From Methylobacterium sp. J-067 (GTDB lineage Bacteria > Pseudomonadota > Alphaproteobacteria > Rhizobiales > Beijerinckiaceae), in the NCBI RefSeq assembly GCF_022829465.1, contig NZ_JAKSXZ010000054.1:40242-104241 (forward strand): a stretch of DNA of 64,000 nucleotides, written 5' to 3'. A program made the translations under genes and the position numbers. Numbering within the stretch: the stretch's first letter is position 1; every line of letters begins with the position of its first letter. Of this stretch, positions 17,762 to 28,716 are shown piece by piece. A model generated the notes under the pieces. It had not been told where the DNA came from. It did no database searches and worked only from the letters and a program-made list of their open reading frames with translations.

Positions 17762-17998
17762 TCACCCGCTCGGCCCGCCCTGCCAGCGGTTGACGTAGAG
17801 GACGAGTAACTCGCCCACGGCGCTTTCCGCGTAAGCATCAGCGTCCTCGCCACGAAGCGGGAGGACCACCTCCGTCGGCAACCTGCCGCACAGCACGGTC
17901 GCGATGTCGTCGTCGTACAGGCCTGTCATCCTCGCCTCGTCGAGGACCCGCTGGTCGTACTGGCGCCGACGTTCGTCGCCGGCATCGGACTGGAACAT
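17762..17998 (-). CDS. Small acidic hypothetical protein
   Basis: This 78-residue acidic protein starts MFQSDAGDERRRQYDQRVLD. It is rich in Asp and Glu, helical at the start, with a hydrophobic C-terminal helix (AVGELLVLYVNRW) too short and polar for a membrane anchor. There is no recognisable motif. It is flanked by gene-poor DNA on both sides, so there is no operon context. Codon use matches its neighbours. Confidence 0.45.
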   Translation of the reverse strand: MFQSDAGDERRRQYDQRVLDEARMTGLYDDDIATVLCGRLPTEVVLPLRGEDADAYAESAVGELLVLYVNRWQGGPSG

Positions 17999-18367
17999 GG
18001 GAGCGAGCGGTCAGGTGCGGGGCCCGGGACTGCCCGGTCGGAAGGGGCGACGGGCCGGACGCGCGCCCGGAATGACGCATGCGCCCGGCCTCGCGGCCGT
18101 CCCGAGCGCTGATCGGAGGGAACGCCCGGTATGACCTCGAAAGGGGATCGGATGCCCGGAAGACCCGCGCACGCGGCGGGAGCAATATATGCGGAGCCCG
18201 GCCAGGCCCAGAGAGAGAGATGTACCGTTATCCGGCGATTTCTCCCGCGCCTCCGGACGTCGTCAGGCAGGGCCGGGTCGCCCGCCCTGCTTCGAGCCGC
18301 CTGCACAGGGAGGGGTGACGGCTCGGCAGAGGGCAAGATGCGCTGCGAGGAAATCGCGCAGACTTCG
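17999..18367. other. Gene-free region
   Basis: About 370 bases of GC-rich DNA. Open frames on both strands have high-Arg/Pro composition typical of non-coding high-GC sequence and lack ribosome-binding sites. I see no repeat or hairpin of note. Confidence 0.4.
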
Positions 18368-18577
18368 CTACCTGCCTTCCTCTTCGCCGGGGGCCGTGCC
18401 GGTCGATTTCCTCGCTTCCCGCTCCGCCATCAACTCACGCCTGGCCATGAGCCAGAACTGCATCTCAAATCCTTCGGGACGGTGATGCCGCTCCCAAATG
18501 TCATAGGCCCGTTCACGGATTTCCCCGTCCGGGATCGCCCCTGATTGAGGGGGCGGGTTGGAAGGTGGCTTGGACAT
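18368..18577 (-). CDS. DUF2934 family protein
   Basis: This 69-residue protein holds the DUF2934 signature near the middle: IRERAYDIWERHHRPEGFEM, then FWLMARREL. The family is common as short proteins in Rhizobiales and has no known function. The N-terminus is Pro-rich and the C-terminus is Lys/Glu-rich and likely disordered. It is a single gene upstream of, and on the same strand as, no obvious partner. Confidence 0.8.
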   Translation of the reverse strand: MSKPPSNPPPQSGAIPDGEIRERAYDIWERHHRPEGFEMQFWLMARRELMAEREARKSTGTAPGEEEGR

Positions 18578-18751
18578 CGTCGGAAGTTGGTTTTCCTCAT
18601 GAAGCGGGGTGCCACATAGCCTTCGGGAAACGATCCGGGCAGTCGCGCCAAGTGTGCCATTATCCCGCCGAGCGAAATGGGTGGTTCGCGATATCGCCCG
18701 GCCACCGCGTAAGACGACGCGGTTCGCCCGCAGTCGGACGGGTCGCGCGGC

Positions 18752-21502
18752 TCAAGCCTCGGCGATGAGGTCCTTGATGCGGGTTGCGAGCGTCTCCAGC
18801 ACGAACGGCTTTGTCAGAACCTGCATGCCCGGGCGCAGGTAGCCGTTCCCGAGCACGGCGTTCTCGGCGTAGCCGGTGATGAACAGCACCTTCAGGTCCG
18901 GCCGCCGCTCGCGACCGGCATCGGCCATCTGGCGCCCGTTCATCCCGCCCGGCAGGCCGACATCCGTGACCAGCAGGTCGATGCGCACGTCCGATTGCAG
19001 CACCTTCAGGCCGGCGACGCTGTCGGCGGCCTCGATGGCGGTGTAGCCGAGATCTTCCAGCACCTCCGTGACCAGCATGCGTACGGAGGGCTCGTCGTCG
19101 ACGATCAGCACCGTCTCGCCCTGGCCCGCCAGTTCCGCCTCGGCGAGCCGGCGCGCGACCTCGGCCTCGTCGGCCTCGCCGTAGTGACGGGGCAGGTAGA
19201 GGCACACCATCGTGCCCTCGCCGACCTCCGAGTAGATCCGCACCTGCCCGCCCGACTGGCGGGCGAAGCCGTAGACCATGGACAGGCCGAGGCCCGTGCC
19301 CTCGCCGGTGGGCTTGGTGGTGAAGAACGGCTCGAAGACCTTGTCGATCAGGTCCGGCGCCATACCGGTGCCGGTGTCGCTCACGCAGACGCTGAGATAC
19401 TGCCCCGGCGGCAGGTCGTGCTGACGGCCGCCGACCTCGTCGATCCATCTGTTGGCGGTCTCGATGGTGATGCGGCCGCCCTCCGGCATCGCGTCGCGGG
19501 CGTTGATGCACAGGTTGAGCAGGGCGTTCTCCAACTGCCCCGGGTCGATCAGCGCTGGCCACAGCCCGGCGAGGCCGACGACCTCCAGGTGGACGGCCGG
19601 GCCGACGGTGCGCCGGATCAACTCCTCCATGTCGGTGACGAGGCGGTTCACGTTGGTCGGCTTGGGGTCGAGGGTCTGGCGCCGGGAGAAGGCGAGGAGC
19701 CGGTGGGTCAGCGCGGCCGCACGCCTGGCAGCGCCCTGGGCGACCGTCATGTAGCGGTCGAGGTCGCCCATCCGGCCCTGGCTCATCCGGGTCTGCATCA
19801 GTTCCAGCGAACCCGAGATGCCGGCCAGCAGATTGTTGAAATCGTGGGCCAAGCCACCGGTGAGTTGACCCACCGCCTCCATTTTCTGCGATTGCCGCAG
19901 GGCTTCCTCGGTCCTCGCGAGGGCTTCGGCTTGCCGCTTGATCTCGGTCACGTCGCGCACGGAGGCGTAGATCAGGCCGTCGCGCGGAACCGCGTTCCAG
20001 GACAACCAGACGTAGGTGCCGTCTCGGTGGCGGTAGCGGTTCTCGAAGGTGAGTTGGGCCTCCCCGCGCGAGAGCCCACCCGCCGCCGTCACGGTCGCCG
20101 CGAAGTCGTCGGGGTGTACGAAGTCGAGGAAGGGCCGCGCCTTCATCTCGGCGTCGGTCCATCCGAGGGTCCGGGGCCAGGCCGGGTTCAGGCTGACGAA
20201 GTATCCGTCGAGGTTGGCCACGCACAACAGGTCGGAGGAGGCCTGCCAGATCTGGTCGCGTTCCGCGGTTCGAGCCGCGACCTGGCTTGCGAGGTCCGCC
20301 TCCGTTTGCACCCGGGCGGTCACGTCCTGCACGAAGACGTGGTAGCCGTCGACGCGACCATCGGCGGCACGGCGAGGCAGGTAGCGGATCTCGGCGATGC
20401 GGGAGCGCCCGTCGCGGTACGGCCATTCCATCTCGAAAGTGACGGATTCGCCGGCCAGCGCGCGTTTCATGAATGGCTCGCGCGCGGCGTAGCCGTCCGG
20501 GGTAAGCAAGTCCCGGACGTGTCTCCCGATGACCTCGTCGGGCGGCAGGAAGAACCAGTCCTCGTAGGCCCTGTTGGCGAACCGGTAGACCTGGTCCTCG
20601 CCGATAAAGGCGATCAGCACCGGCAACGCGTCCGCGATGAGGCGGAGCTCGCGTTCTCCGGCCTCGGCGCGACGCTCCATCGCCCGGCGTTCGGTGATGT
20701 CCGAAAAGAACACGGCGACGCGATGCGTGGCGGGATCACCGGTACGAAGGGCGTGCACGTCGAACCAGCGCCCGAACACATCGGCGTAATGCTCGAAGTG
20801 AGCGGGCTCGCCGGTCAGGGCGACGCGTCCGTAGGTGTCGAACCAGTACCGTTCGAGGTCGGGCGCGAACTCGCTCACCCACTTGCCCGCGACGTCGGCC
20901 CCCGTCTGCCGCACGAAGGCCGGGTTGGCCTCGACGATACGGTAATCGACGGCACGGTCACCTTCGAACCTCATCTCGATGACGCAGAAGCCGACCTCGA
21001 TGCTCTCGAACAGGGTCCGGTAGCGCGCCTCGCTCTCCCGGAGCGCGGCATCGGTCAGGGTGCGCTCGGTGACGTCGTGGCCCTCCACGAAAATGCCTTC
21101 GACCCGACCGTCCGAATCGGAGATCGGCTGGTAGACGAAGTCGAGGTATCGCTCCGTGACCGGACCGCCGGGAACGGGTTGCAGGTCCAGCCGCGCACCC
21201 GTGGCACGGTGCGGCTTGCCCGAGCGGAACACCTCGTCGAGCAGGGCGACGTAGCCCTGGACATCGGCCTCCGGTAGCACCTCGGCTACGGCACGCCCGA
21301 TGACGTCGCGACCGTCGACGGCGCGTTGGTAGGCGGCGTTCGTCAGAGTGAAGCGATGTTCCGGGCCACTTAGCAGGGCGATGAAGCTCGGGGCCTGCTC
21401 GAACATCTGCGCGAGCGAAGCCGAATGCCCACGCAGACGGCGGACCTCGGCTTCGAGCTCTGCGCGGGACATGCTTTCCAGGTCTGGTTGTGGCGCGTTC
21501 AT
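18752..21502 (-). CDS. Multi-PAS hybrid histidine kinase
   Basis: This 916-residue protein is probably cytosolic. In order it has an N-terminal coil, four PAS domains (about 25-150, 160-280, 285-405, 420-530), a HisKA domain with the phosphoacceptor in [11 protein letters not shown], an HATPase_c domain (N box [13 protein letters not shown] boxes DTGTGMAP and GTGLGLSMV) and a C-terminal receiver (VLIVDDEPS, acceptor Asp in [11 protein letters not shown], Lys in LTKPF). No membrane segment means it senses an internal or diffusible cue. The start ATG 21500-21502 is chosen over an open frame reaching 23074 because upstream codons are antisense to the divergent kinase at 21749. The shared 246-bp gap may hold both promoters. 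Confidence 0.9.
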   Translation of the reverse strand: MNAPQPDLESMSRAELEAEVRRLRGHSASLAQMFEQAPSFIALLSGPEHRFTLTNAAYQRAVDGRDVIGRAVAEVLPEADVQGYVALLDEVFRSGKPHRATGARLDLQPVPGGPVTERYLDFVYQPISDSDGRVEGIFVEGHDVTERTLTDAALRESEARYRTLFESIEVGFCVIEMRFEGDRAVDYRIVEANPAFVRQTGADVAGKWVSEFAPDLERYWFDTYGRVALTGEPAHFEHYADVFGRWFDVHALRTGDPATHRVAVFFSDITERRAMERRAEAGERELRLIADALPVLIAFIGEDQVYRFANRAYEDWFFLPPDEVIGRHVRDLLTPDGYAAREPFMKRALAGESVTFEMEWPYRDGRSRIAEIRYLPRRAADGRVDGYHVFVQDVTARVQTEADLASQVAARTAERDQIWQASSDLLCVANLDGYFVSLNPAWPRTLGWTDAEMKARPFLDFVHPDDFAATVTAAGGLSRGEAQLTFENRYRHRDGTYVWLSWNAVPRDGLIYASVRDVTEIKRQAEALARTEEALRQSQKMEAVGQLTGGLAHDFNNLLAGISGSLELMQTRMSQGRMGDLDRYMTVAQGAARRAAALTHRLLAFSRRQTLDPKPTNVNRLVTDMEELIRRTVGPAVHLEVVGLAGLWPALIDPGQLENALLNLCINARDAMPEGGRITIETANRWIDEVGGRQHDLPPGQYLSVCVSDTGTGMAPDLIDKVFEPFFTTKPTGEGTGLGLSMVYGFARQSGGQVRIYSEVGEGTMVCLYLPRHYGEADEAEVARRLAEAELAGQGETVLIVDDEPSVRMLVTEVLEDLGYTAIEAADSVAGLKVLQSDVRIDLLVTDVGLPGGMNGRQMADAGRERRPDLKVLFITGYAENAVLGNGYLRPGMQVLTKPFVLETLATRIKDLIAEA

Positions 21503-21748
21503 GCGGGCTGGATAGGTCTCGTCCGGATCGCACGCGACGGGCCGAGGAACGCATCCGTGGTGGACCGAAGCCTGCGCACTGATCAATGAAGACCGCGATA
21601 GGTAGGGCGTGCCGCCGACGGGTGAAAGTTCGGCCACCGATGCGCTCGCAATTATCCCGCAATCGCACCGTAGTGCTCCACGGTGACCTTGCCGGCTTGG
21701 ACTGAGGTCGCGCCCGGCGTGCATGCCGGCGGGTGCAGGCGAGTGATC

Positions 21749-23983
21749 ATGACCCAGTACCTCGTCAGGCGCGCCAACATCCTGGTCCTCGGCGTGCTCG
21801 TCACCATTCTCGCCCTGGTCGGCGCGGTGACCTGGGAGCGCCTCAACGCCTCTCGGGAGGCCCGGGAGGCGTCGCAGCACAGCTATCACGTGCTTGCCAC
21901 CACAAAGGATCTCGCAATCGCCTTGCGCGACGCCGAACGCGGACAACGCGGTTACATCCTCACCGGCAGGGACGAGTACCTCGCCCCCTACGACGCCGCC
22001 CGTGACCGCCTCGGCCTGCTCCAGGGCGAATTGCAGAAGCTGACCGCCGACAACCCCGCGCAACAGCAGCGCATCCGCGCCCTGGCGCCGGCCATCCAGC
22101 ACAAGCTGGAGGAGCTCGCCCAGACCGTGCAGGCGCGCCGTGACGGCGGGTTGGAGACGGCCCTGCGCATCGTCAACGGCGACGCCGGTCGCGCTCACAT
22201 GCAGAACGCCGAAGCCTTGCTCGACGGCATGCTCGCTGACGAGCAGCGGCTGCTCGATGAGCGCCTCGCCCAGAACGACGCCCGGGCGGCCTGGGTGCGC
22301 TGGATGGTGATCGCCGGGTCGGCGCTTGCGGTCCTGATCCTGCTCTGGGCGGCCCGCCTCCTGAACCAGGCCTGGTCGCGTTCCTCCGGGGCGGAGGCCG
22401 AGCAGCGCGCCCTGGCCCTGCGCCTCCACACTACCCTCTACAGCCTCAGCCAGGGCGTCGCCGTGTTCGGACCCGACCGCAGGCTCGCGCATTGGAACGA
22501 GTGCTTCCAGGTGCTGCTCGACCTGCCGAAGGCGATGCTGGGGCCCGGCACCGCCTACGGCGTCTTCGTCAAGCACACGGGCGAGCCCGGCCGCGCGGCC
22601 CTGGAGACCGAGGATCAAATCCGGCACGGAAGCCGGAATCCCCGCGAGGCGGTCACCTACGAGCGGGAACGCGCGGACGGGCACCACCTGGAGATCCGCC
22701 GGACGCCGATGCCAGATGGCGGCTTCGTCCTGACCGTCTCGGACATGACCAAACGAGCCCAGGCGGAGGGCGTGCTGCGCGAGGCGCAGAAGATGCAGGC
22801 GGTCGGGCAACTGACCGGCGGTATCGCTCACGACTTCAACAACCTGCTGCAGGTCATCCTCGGGAACCTGGAGTTCGTCCGTGCGAAGCTCGACGGCGAC
22901 GCCCGACTGCAACTGAGGATCGAGCGGGCGGCATGGGCGGCCCAGCGCGGGGCCACGCTGACGGGACAACTCCTCGCCTTCGCCCGCAAGCAGCCGCTCG
23001 CCCCGGCGCCCGTCGACCTCGCGGCGACGATGCCGGATCTCATCCCGCTCCTGCGGCGGACCCTCGGCGAGCACATCGAGGTGCGCTACGTCGAGACCGC
23101 GGGTCTGTGGCCGGCGATGGCCGACCCGGCCCAGTTGGAGAGCGCGGTCCTAAACCTGGCCCTGAACGCTCGGGACGCGATGCCCGGGGGTGGAAGGCTC
23201 ACCATCGAGCTCGGCAACAAGGTCCTCGACGAGGTTTATGCCCGGGACCACGCCGAGATCGTGCCGGGCGACTACGCCATGGTCGCGGTCTCCGATACCG
23301 GCCACGGGATGACGCCGGAGGTGGTGGCCCGCGTCTTCGAGCCGTTCTTCACCACCAAGCCGGACGGCAAGGGGACCGGGCTCGGCCTCGCAATGGTGTT
23401 CGGCTTCGTCAAGCAGTCGGGCGGCCACGTGAAGATCTATTCCGAGCCCGGCGAGGGCACGACGGTGAAGATCTACCTGCCCCGGGCGGTCGGGACGGTG
23501 GCGGCGGCGGGGCAGCGAAGCGCCGTGCCGGTGGAACTGCCGCGCGGCTCGGCGACGGTGCTGGTCGTGGAGGACGAGGCGGGGGTACGAGAGATCGCAT
23601 GCGCGATCCTGGCTGACCTCGGCTACCAGGTCCTGGATGCGGCCGACGGCGAAGAGGCGCTCAGGGTGTTCGGGGCGAACGCGTCGACCGTCGACCTGCT
23701 GCTGACCGACGTGGTGCTGCCCGGCAAGGTGCGGGGGCGCGAACTCGCGGAGCGGGTCCAGGCCTTGCGGCCGGAGGTGCGGGTCGTGTTCATGTCCGGC
23801 TACACCGAGAACTCCATCGTGCACCACGGCCGGTTGGACGACGGGGTGCATCTCGTGGGCAAGCCGTTCAAACGCGAACAGCTCGCCCGCAAGGTCGCCG
23901 AGGTTCTTGGAAACGCTGGATCGGCGGCCCCCGAGGCCGCGAACGTCGTGGCCTTGCGCCCCGCCAGGGACGCCGCGCCATGA
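21749..23983 (+). CDS. CHASE3-type membrane hybrid histidine kinase
   Basis: This 744-residue sensor kinase starts at ATG 21749. It has one transmembrane helix at about 9-30 ([19 protein letters not shown]), a CHASE3-like periplasmic helical domain ([17 protein letters not shown] at about 60-76), and a second transmembrane helix at about 190-207. A PAS_7-like domain ([20 protein letters not shown]), HisKA ([13 protein letters not shown]), HATPase_c ([21 protein letters not shown]) and a receiver (VLVVEDEAG, acceptor in [14 protein letters not shown]) follow. CHASE3 domains sense periplasmic signals. It is divergent from the kinase at 18752-21502 and shares its catalytic style. Confidence 0.9.
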   Translation: MTQYLVRRANILVLGVLVTILALVGAVTWERLNASREAREASQHSYHVLATTKDLAIALRDAERGQRGYILTGRDEYLAPYDAARDRLGLLQGELQKLTADNPAQQQRIRALAPAIQHKLEELAQTVQARRDGGLETALRIVNGDAGRAHMQNAEALLDGMLADEQRLLDERLAQNDARAAWVRWMVIAGSALAVLILLWAARLLNQAWSRSSGAEAEQRALALRLHTTLYSLSQGVAVFGPDRRLAHWNECFQVLLDLPKAMLGPGTAYGVFVKHTGEPGRAALETEDQIRHGSRNPREAVTYERERADGHHLEIRRTPMPDGGFVLTVSDMTKRAQAEGVLREAQKMQAVGQLTGGIAHDFNNLLQVILGNLEFVRAKLDGDARLQLRIERAAWAAQRGATLTGQLLAFARKQPLAPAPVDLAATMPDLIPLLRRTLGEHIEVRYVETAGLWPAMADPAQLESAVLNLALNARDAMPGGGRLTIELGNKVLDEVYARDHAEIVPGDYAMVAVSDTGHGMTPEVVARVFEPFFTTKPDGKGTGLGLAMVFGFVKQSGGHVKIYSEPGEGTTVKIYLPRAVGTVAAAGQRSAVPVELPRGSATVLVVEDEAGVREIACAILADLGYQVLDAADGEEALRVFGANASTVDLLLTDVVLPGKVRGRELAERVQALRPEVRVVFMSGYTENSIVHHGRLDDGVHLVGKPFKREQLARKVAEVLGNAGSAAPEAANVVALRPARDAAP

Positions 23984-23998
23984 CGTCCATGATCGCCT

Positions 23999-24139
23999 CT
24001 AACGCCCGTTGATCGGGCCGGGGGGCTGGGGCGCCGGCGGCTCGCTGGGCGGGTCTCCTTCCGGGGGAGCCGGGTCCGGCGGCGGGTCGCCGATGGGCGG
24101 AAGCGGGTCATCCCCTGGTCTTGGCGTGTCCGACTGCAT
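23999..24139 (-). CDS. Proline-rich micro-protein
   Basis: The minus-strand frame from ATG 24137-24139 to TAG 23999-24001 encodes 46 residues: MQSDTPRPGDDPLPPIGDPP, then repeats of DPP, APPE and PPSEPP. A GGGGGA lies 5 bases upstream. Short Pro/Asp/Glu-rich proteins of this kind are frequent in methylobacteria. Probably disordered; function unknown. Confidence 0.4.
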   Translation of the reverse strand: MQSDTPRPGDDPLPPIGDPPPDPAPPEGDPPSEPPAPQPPGPINGR

Positions 24140-24341
24140 GAGGTCCCCCATTCACGGCTCCCGAACGCGGGAGCGAACCCCAACGCGCTGCGTTCCCGAA
24201 TGTCCCGGGCGTTGACCGACTATTAGGCGCGGATCGACACCGTGAAACCGTGCATCGACCCGTGCCGCGTCGCCGCGCTGCCCACCCCCGACCGTTGTCC
24301 CCGGCAAATCCCAACGGTACTCACGCCCGCGAGAGGAGCCT

Positions 24342-26747
24342 ATGGACCCGGAGATCGACAGGCTGCGGCGGCGCGAGCGCGAGCTCGAAGCACGCATCGC
24401 GAGGCTTGAGTCCGAGCGGCAGGACGGCCTGCGCCGGCCGGGCCACGGGCAGTTCACCTCGGCTGCGTCTACCGACCTCCTTTTCACGGCGGCGGAGAAG
24501 ACCCGCATGCCGCAGATCATCACCGATCCGAACCTACCCGATAACCCCATCGTCTTCGCCAATCGGGCCTTCCAGAAATTGTGCGGTTACGACGCCGCCG
24601 AACTTATCGGGCGCAACTGCAGATTTCTCCAGGGGGTCGACACCGACCCCGCCGATGTCGCCAAGGTCAGGGACGCCATCGCGGCCCGGCGCGACGTCGT
24701 CGTGGAGATCCTGAACTACCACCGCGACGGCACGCCCTTCCGCAACGAGCTCTACGTCAGCCCGGTATTCGACGCGGACGGGAACCTCCGATACTTCTTC
24801 GCCAGCCAACTCGACGTCACCCGCTTCCGGACCGCCGAGGGCGTCCTCGCCGAGAGCGAAGCCCGGTACCGGGCCCTGTTCGACGCCGTCGACAGCGGGT
24901 TCTGCGTGATCGAGATGCGGTTCGACGAGGCGGGACGGGCGGTCGATTACCGCTTCATCGAGGTCAACCCGGCCTTCGCGACGCAGACTGGCCTGCAGGA
25001 CGCCGTCGGACGCTGGGCGAGTGACGTCGTTCCGCGGCTCGAACGCTCGTGGTTCGACACTTACGGCGAGGTCGCGCGGACCGGCCGGACGGTCCGCTTC
25101 GAGAGCGGGTCCGTCACGATGGGACGCTGGTTCGACGTGCACGCGCTCCGGGTGGGCGAGCCGGAGCAGGCCCGGGTCGCAGTGCTATTCAACGACATCA
25201 CCGACCGCCGCCGTCTCGAAAGTCACCTTGAGGCCACCGCCCAGGAGCGCGCCGACGAGCGCGACATGGTCTGGCGTGCCAGCCGGGACCTGTTCGTCGT
25301 CTGTGGCGTCGATGGGTTCTTCCGCAAGGCCAACGTGGCATGGACCCATTTGCTGGGATGGGAAGCCGGGGAGGTCGTCGGCGCCCGCTTCGACGCCTTC
25401 GTTCACCCGGACGACCGCCCGGAGGCCGGTTGGGCCTTCGAGCGCGTCAGCGGCGGGCATCCGTTGCAGGACGTGGACGTTCGCGTAAGGGCGCGAGACG
25501 GCGGGTACCGCTGGGTCTCCTGGAACGCCATCCCGCGCGGCGACCACTTCTACGCCGCGGGGCGAGACATCACCGAGAGGCGGGCGCTTGAGGAGCAGTT
25601 GCGCCAATCCCAGAAGCTGGAAGCGGTCGGGCAGCTCACGGGGGGCGTGGCCCACGATTTCAACAACCTGCTGACGGTGATCAAGTCCTCGACCGACCTA
25701 CTGAAGCGTCCCGACCTGGCAGAGGAGAGACGGCAGCGCTACGTCGGGGCCATCTCCGATACCGTCGACAGGGCCGCCAAGCTCACCGGACAGCTCCTCG
25801 CCTTCGCACGGCGCCAGACACTCAGGCCTGAGACGTTCGCCATCGACCGCGCCGTGGCCTCGGTCGCCGACATGGTGGGAACCCTCACCGGCTCCCGCGT
25901 ACAGGTGGAACTCGACCTGCCGGCAGGCGGGCCGCAGGACCTGCACGTGAACGCCGACCCGAGCCAATTCGACACCGCACTGGTGAACCTCGTCGTGAAC
26001 GCCAGGGACGCGATGGACGGTGAGGGCCGCCTGCGAATCGGCCTCCGGACGGCTGGCCGCATCCCTGCCGTCCGGGCGCACCCGCCGCAGCGCGGGGACT
26101 TCATCGCGGTGTCGATCACCGACACCGGATCGGGCATCGCGCCGGAGAACCTGGAACGCATCTTCGAGCCGTTCTTCACCACGAAGGGTGTCGGTCAGGG
26201 AACCGGGCTAGGCCTGAGCCAGGTGTTCGGGTTCGCCAAGCAGTCGGGTGGCGAGATCGTCGTCGAGAGCACACTCGGCCGGGGCACGACCTTCACCCTC
26301 TACCTTCCGCGGGTCGCCGCCACGGCCACCGCCTTGCCGGACGCCGAGCCCGAGCCACTCGCGGAAGGACATGGCACCTGCGTCCTCGTCGTTGAGGAGA
26401 ACCTCGAAGTCGGCGCCTTCGCGCAGCAGGCCCTCAAGGAACTGGGCTTCTTGACGGTCTGGGCGACGGACGCGGGCAAGGCGTTGGCCGAAATCGAGCG
26501 CATCCCCTACCGCTTCGAGGTGGTGTTCTCGGACGTGATGATGCCGGGGATGAACGGAGTGGAGCTCGCCGGGGAGATTAGACGGCGAAGGCCGGATATC
26601 CCGGTGGTGTTGACCTCCGGGTACAGCGACGTCCTGGCTGCCGAGGGCACGCATGGTTTCGATCTGCTGCGCAAGCCCTACTCGGTCGCCGACTTGTCCC
26701 GAATCCTGCGACGCGCCATCCAGGACGCACGAGCGGAACGGGACTGA
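24342..26747 (+). CDS. LOV-domain (blue-light) hybrid histidine kinase
   Basis: This 801-residue soluble protein has a coiled coil at about 1-30, then a LOV domain at about 45-155. The flavin-adduct motif GRNCRFLQG carries the reactive C93, with the conserved NPIVFANRAF before it. Two PAS domains (about 165-285 and 305-410) follow, then HisKA (phosphoacceptor near 437 in [13 protein letters not shown]), HATPase_c (DTGSGIAPEN, GTGLGLSQVFGF) and a receiver (about 680-795; acceptor in VVFSDVMMPG, KPY). The receiver has VVEEN where DD or ED is usual, so metal binding may be weak. The protein should bind FMN and signal blue light. The start has a GAGAGGAG site. Confidence 0.92.
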   Translation: MDPEIDRLRRRERELEARIARLESERQDGLRRPGHGQFTSAASTDLLFTAAEKTRMPQIITDPNLPDNPIVFANRAFQKLCGYDAAELIGRNCRFLQGVDTDPADVAKVRDAIAARRDVVVEILNYHRDGTPFRNELYVSPVFDADGNLRYFFASQLDVTRFRTAEGVLAESEARYRALFDAVDSGFCVIEMRFDEAGRAVDYRFIEVNPAFATQTGLQDAVGRWASDVVPRLERSWFDTYGEVARTGRTVRFESGSVTMGRWFDVHALRVGEPEQARVAVLFNDITDRRRLESHLEATAQERADERDMVWRASRDLFVVCGVDGFFRKANVAWTHLLGWEAGEVVGARFDAFVHPDDRPEAGWAFERVSGGHPLQDVDVRVRARDGGYRWVSWNAIPRGDHFYAAGRDITERRALEEQLRQSQKLEAVGQLTGGVAHDFNNLLTVIKSSTDLLKRPDLAEERRQRYVGAISDTVDRAAKLTGQLLAFARRQTLRPETFAIDRAVASVADMVGTLTGSRVQVELDLPAGGPQDLHVNADPSQFDTALVNLVVNARDAMDGEGRLRIGLRTAGRIPAVRAHPPQRGDFIAVSITDTGSGIAPENLERIFEPFFTTKGVGQGTGLGLSQVFGFAKQSGGEIVVESTLGRGTTFTLYLPRVAATATALPDAEPEPLAEGHGTCVLVVEENLEVGAFAQQALKELGFLTVWATDAGKALAEIERIPYRFEVVFSDVMMPGMNGVELAGEIRRRRPDIPVVLTSGYSDVLAAEGTHGFDLLRKPYSVADLSRILRRAIQDARAERD

Positions 26748-26892
26748 TCGACCGCACCGGATCGAGGGCCGGACCAGCCGGGTTTCAATTCACACAGAGG
26801 TCAGGGTGTCTCACTTTGTGCCGGTTTCCTGACGGGTTAGACGTACGGCAAGGCGGGGGGCTCGCCGAACGGGGAAGCTGACGAGACGAGGC

Positions 26893-27867
26893 ATGACGGA
26901 GTACACGGCGCTTGGCGCCGAGGTCGGGTCGACCGGTTCACTGCGCATGGCGGACCTATACCGCCGGCACGACGGGGCGTCGACGTCCTTGGGTAGGCGC
27001 GAGGCGTGGCCGTCGGTCCTGTGCACCACCGTCGACATGATGCTCGCCTCGCTGCACCCCATGTGCGTCATGTGGGGGCCGAGGCGCATCTTCCTCTACA
27101 ACGACGGCTACGCGGATATCCTCGGTGCGCGGCACCCCAGCGCGTTGGGCCTGCCGACCGAGGACGTCTGGCCCGAGCTTTGGGATGTCCTGGTGCCGCT
27201 GGTCGACCGGACCTTCCGCGGGGAGAGCTTCGCCTTCCGCGACCAGCCGCTCACGATGACGCGCAACGGCTTCGAGGAGCAGGTCTGGTACGACTTCGCC
27301 TATTCGCCCCTGCGCGACGGGCGCGGCGAGGTCGTCGGCCTGCTCAACGTGACCTCCGACTGCACGGCGAGGGTCGTCGCGCAGCGGGAGCGCGACGCGG
27401 CGTCCGAACGGCTTCGGGCGAACGAGGGGCGTCTCGCCGCCCTCGTCGAGGCAAGTTCGGACAGCCTCTACTCGATGAGCCCCGACTGGCGCGAGGTCCG
27501 TGCCGTGCAGGGTCGCGGCTTCATACCGGACACCGACGCGCCGAGCGTGCGATGGATGGACGACTACTTGTTCCCGGAGGATCGGGCCGAGGTCCATGAC
27601 AGGATCGAGGAAGCGGTCGCGCGGACGGAGCCATTCGAGATGGAGCACCGGGTGCGCCTCGCCGACGGGACCGCCGGCTGGATCTTCTCCCGCGCCGTCC
27701 CCGTGAGGGACGAGGAGGGCCGCATCGCGGAATGGTTCGGCATGGCCGCCGACGTGACCGAACGGCACCGTGCGGTGGAGCAGTTGCGGGAGAGCGAAGC
27801 GTTCATGCGTGGGGTGCTCGCCTCCTCGAACGACTGCATCAAGGTCCTCGACCTCGACGCCAAGCTA
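26893..27867 (+). pseudogene. PAS-domain sensor (probable kinase) cut off at an IS junction
   Basis: ATG 26893 opens a protein with an unusual N-terminal PAS-like domain (WPSVLCTTVDMMLASLHPMC, then FLYNDGYADILG), a second PAS (about 185-295, ending in WFGMAADVTERH) and the start of a third (FMRGVLASSNDCIKVLDLDA). It stops being native at 27867, exactly where the IS5-family element begins; the frame then runs 15 codons to a stop at 27912. Proteins with this N-terminus usually continue into a histidine kinase (often HWE type), so the kinase part is missing. The remainder is not found on the far side of the IS. Confidence 0.85.
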
Positions 27868-28716
27868 GGGTGTGAACCGAACCAAGGCGTTGCAAGGGTT
27901 CTAGTTTTGTGATTCAGAGCCGCTGTTTGCAGCACTGAGGCGGCGATGGCGGACCTGTTCTGGCTCTCGGACGAGCAGTGGGCGGTGATCGAGCGGTTCA
28001 TGCCCAAGAACCAACCCGGGCCGGAACGGAACGACGATCGGCAGGTCATCTCCGGCATCCTGCACGTGCTGACCTCGGGCTGCCGCTGGCGCGACTGCCC
28101 GGCAGCGTATGGTCCGCGCACGACCGTCTACAACCGCTTCAATCGCTGGTCCCGCCGCGGCTTCTGGCGGGCGATGCTCACCGCGCTGGCCAAGGGCGGA
28201 TGGGTAGGCGAGGCGGCCGCCATCGACAGCACCTACGTCAAGGCGCACCGCTCGGCGCATGGCGGCAAAGGCGGGCTCGTGCGCAAGGCATCGGCCCGTC
28301 GCGCGGCGGCCAGACGACCAAGATCCACGCCCTCACCGATGTCCTCGGCCGCCCCGGCGTCCTCCTGCTGACGCCCGGCAACGCCAGCGACGTCACCACC
28401 GCCCCAGCCGTGCTCGCCGAGGCTCCCGGTCGGGTCCGTCGCCTGGCCGCCGACAAGAGCTACGACGCCGACTGGCTTCGGGCCGACCTGCGGGAACAAG
28501 GCATCACGCCGATCATCCCGGGCAAGCGCGGCCGCAAGCGGAAGATCCGCCACGACAAGCGCCGCTACCGCGAACGCTGGCGCATCGAGGCGACCTTCGA
28601 TCGCCTCAAGGACTTCCGTCGCATCGCCACCCGCTACGACAAGCTGGCCCGCAACTACACCTCGGCCGTCGCCCTCGCCGCCGTCATCGCCTTCTGGTGC
28701 TGATTGAGTCCTGACC
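27868..28716 (+). mobile_element. IS5-family (IS427-like) insertion sequence
   Basis: The element is about 849 bp. Its ends begin GGGTGTGAACCGAACC (27868 on) and, reversed, GGGTCAGGACTCAATC (28716 back), an imperfect inverted repeat. CTA flanks both sides (27865-27867 and 28717-28719). Just outside, ACGCCAAG lies on the left and its exact reverse complement on the right, so the element sits in the centre of a 20-bp perfect palindrome with a CTAG core. Confidence 0.85.
27946..28703 (+). pseudogene. IS5-family transposase in two frames
   Basis: The first frame (27946-28371) has the N-terminal DUF4096-like domain (FWLSDEQWAVIERFMPKNQP) and the first catalytic Asp (AAIDSTYVKAHR). The second frame, continuing to 28703, has TKIHALTDVLGRP, the second Asp region (ADKSYDADW) and the catalytic Glu region (ERWRIEATFDRLKDFRRIA). 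The switch is near 28288-28290: one base appears to be missing between AAGGC and ATCGG compared with the expected RKAIGPSRGG. Either the transposase is dead, or a -1 frameshift makes the full protein, as in many IS5 relatives. Confidence 0.85.

Noticed and set aside
18995..21277. Plus-strand open frame opposite the multi-PAS kinase, and the minus-strand extension of the kinase to 23074
   Set aside because: Both are read-through of high-GC antisense frames. Domain content and ribosome-binding context place the kinase start at 21502.
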